Below, in pieces: positions 63,281 to 64,000 of a stretch of 64,000 nt of DNA. The notes under the pieces were generated by a model. The model was given only the letters and a program-made list of their open reading frames with translations. It made no database searches and had not been told where the DNA came from. Source of the DNA: Shinella zoogloeoides (lineage in GTDB: Bacteria; Pseudomonadota; Alphaproteobacteria; Rhizobiales; Rhizobiaceae); NCBI RefSeq assembly GCF_030733845.1, contig NZ_CP132311.1:2483501-2547500 (forward strand), in the 5' to 3' direction. The translations under genes and the position numbers were made by a program. Position 1 is the first letter of the stretch. The number at the start of each line of letters is the position of its first letter.

Positions 63281-64000
63281 ATGAAAAAATTCATTCTTGG
63301 CTCGGCGCTTGCCGTGATGCTGTCGACGGCCGCCCATGCCGAGACGATCGGCGTGACGATGGCGCAGTTCGACGACAACTTCCTGACCGTCCTGCGCAAC
63401 GGCATGTCCGACTACGCCAAGACGCTCGACGGCGTGGAGCTGCAGGTCGAGGACGCCCAGAACGACGTCGCCAAGCAGCAGAGCCAGATCCAGAACTTCA
63501 TCGCCTCGGGCGTCAGCGCGATCATCGTGAACCCGGTCGATACCGATGCCACGGCCGCCATGTCGAAGGCCGCGGCCGACGCCGGCATTCCGCTCGTCTA
63601 CGTCAACCGCGAGCCGGTCAACGTCAACGAACTGCCGGAAAAGCAGGCCTTCGTCGCCTCTGACGAAAAGGAATCCGGCACGCTGGAAACCAAGGAAGTC
63701 TGCCGCCTGCTGAACGGCAAGGGCAAGGTGGTCGTCATGATGGGTGAACTGTCCAATCAGGCCGCCCGCGTGCGCACCCAGGACATCAAGGACGTCATCG
63801 CGACCGACGAGTGCAAGGGCCTCGAAATCGTCGAGGAGCAGACGGCCAACTGGTCGCGTACGCAGGGCTCCGACCTCATGACCAACTGGCTCTCCGCCGG
63901 ACTGGAATTCGACGCCGTCATCTCCAACAATGACGAAATGGCGATCGGCGCGATCCAGGCGCTGAAGGCGGCCGGCCGCTCGATGGACAGCGTCGTCGTT
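63281..64000 (+). CDS. Periplasmic sugar/cyclitol binding protein (MocB/inositol type), 3' truncated
   Basis: The first 240 residues; the gene runs past the right edge. GAGGAGGAG precedes the ATG. A signal peptide (ILGSALAVMLSTAAHA) is followed by a ribose-class binding fold: ETIGVTMAQFDDNFLTVLRNG at the mature start, VQVEDAQND-type second strand (LQVEDAQNDVAKQQSQIQNF), SAIIVNPVDTDATAAMSKAA, VYVNREPV and VISNNDEMAIGAIQAL. It resembles the rhizopine/inositol binding proteins of rhizobia. Transporter ATPase and permease genes presumably follow. The promoter has an IolR-type box. Confidence 0.85.
   Translation, partial: MKKFILGSALAVMLSTAAHAETIGVTMAQFDDNFLTVLRNGMSDYAKTLDGVELQVEDAQNDVAKQQSQIQNFIASGVSAIIVNPVDTDATAAMSKAAADAGIPLVYVNREPVNVNELPEKQAFVASDEKESGTLETKEVCRLLNGKGKVVVMMGELSNQAARVRTQDIKDVIATDECKGLEIVEEQTANWSRTQGSDLMTNWLSAGLEFDAVISNNDEMAIGAIQALKAAGRSMDSVVV

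Overview
The window is one high-GC alphaproteobacterial chromosome or megaplasmid segment, almost certainly Rhizobiaceae (Ensifer/Sinorhizobium, Rhizobium or Shinella-like). The evidence is the gene repertoire (bacA/sbmA, chvE-gguABC, a GcvA-like LysR gene divergent from a DUF1127 gene, MocE-type ferredoxin, general-stress EcfG-type promoters) and mosaic palindromic intergenic repeats of the kind common in rhizobia. About 60 genes are tightly packed on both strands. I saw no rRNA, tRNA, CRISPR array, prophage or insertion sequence. Two genes are cut by the window edges: an aminotransferase on the left and a sugar-binding protein on the right.

Layout. 1-6.5 kb: class III aminotransferase end, a DUF4166/DCC gene pair, a GNAT enzyme, aldose epimerase, adenine deaminase and a DUF4160-DUF2442 pair. 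6.5-10.2 kb: GH13 alpha-glucosidase divergent from an Ldh-family dehydrogenase and a PfkB sugar kinase. 10.2-22.2 kb: mostly housekeeping genes (der, a YfgM-like protein, nnrU, a polysaccharide deacetylase, bacA/sbmA, an MFS transporter, map, an LLM flavin enzyme), then parDE and an ECF42-type sigma factor with its DGPF (YciI) partner and an SRPBCC protein. 22.2-32.6 kb: glpK, bdhA, xdhC, a small DUF1127 gene, a LysR regulator, a DD-carboxypeptidase, an APH-like kinase, and a purine/ureide block (guaD, uraH, allA, uraD, puuE). Together with adenine deaminase at 4.3 kb this covers much of purine catabolism, but xdhAB, the urate-oxidising enzyme and allantoicase are not in the window.

32.7-48.5 kb: a stress-type PRC-barrel protein, a divergent FAD oxidoreductase/mnmD pair sharing start-codon bases, a large hybrid histidine kinase, a non-pyrrolysine MttB-family methyltransferase, a host-attachment protein behind a second EcfG-type promoter, a DEAD-box helicase with a probable TTG start, an ATP-grasp/alpha-E/transglutaminase cluster, and a secreted protein built of 14-15-residue repeats. 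48.7-56.5 kb: chvE-gguA-gguB-gguC plus an aldehyde dehydrogenase, divergent from a GbpR-like LysR gene, forming a sugar uptake, sensing and oxidation unit.

57.3-64 kb is the most interesting part: a mocD-mocE-mocF-like oxygenase system (desaturase-fold oxygenase, Rieske ferredoxin, ferredoxin reductase) followed by a PanB-like protein that has lost the canonical metal-binding motifs. It is divergent from a LacI regulator, a TIM-barrel isomerase and a MocB/inositol-type periplasmic binding protein. The promoter of the binding protein carries a perfect GGAA-N6-TTCC site, the motif reported for the inositol repressor IolR of Sinorhizobium meliloti. I infer a rhizopine-like (O-methyl-inosamine or other methylated cyclitol) uptake and demethylation locus with an unusual C1-handling candidate enzyme.
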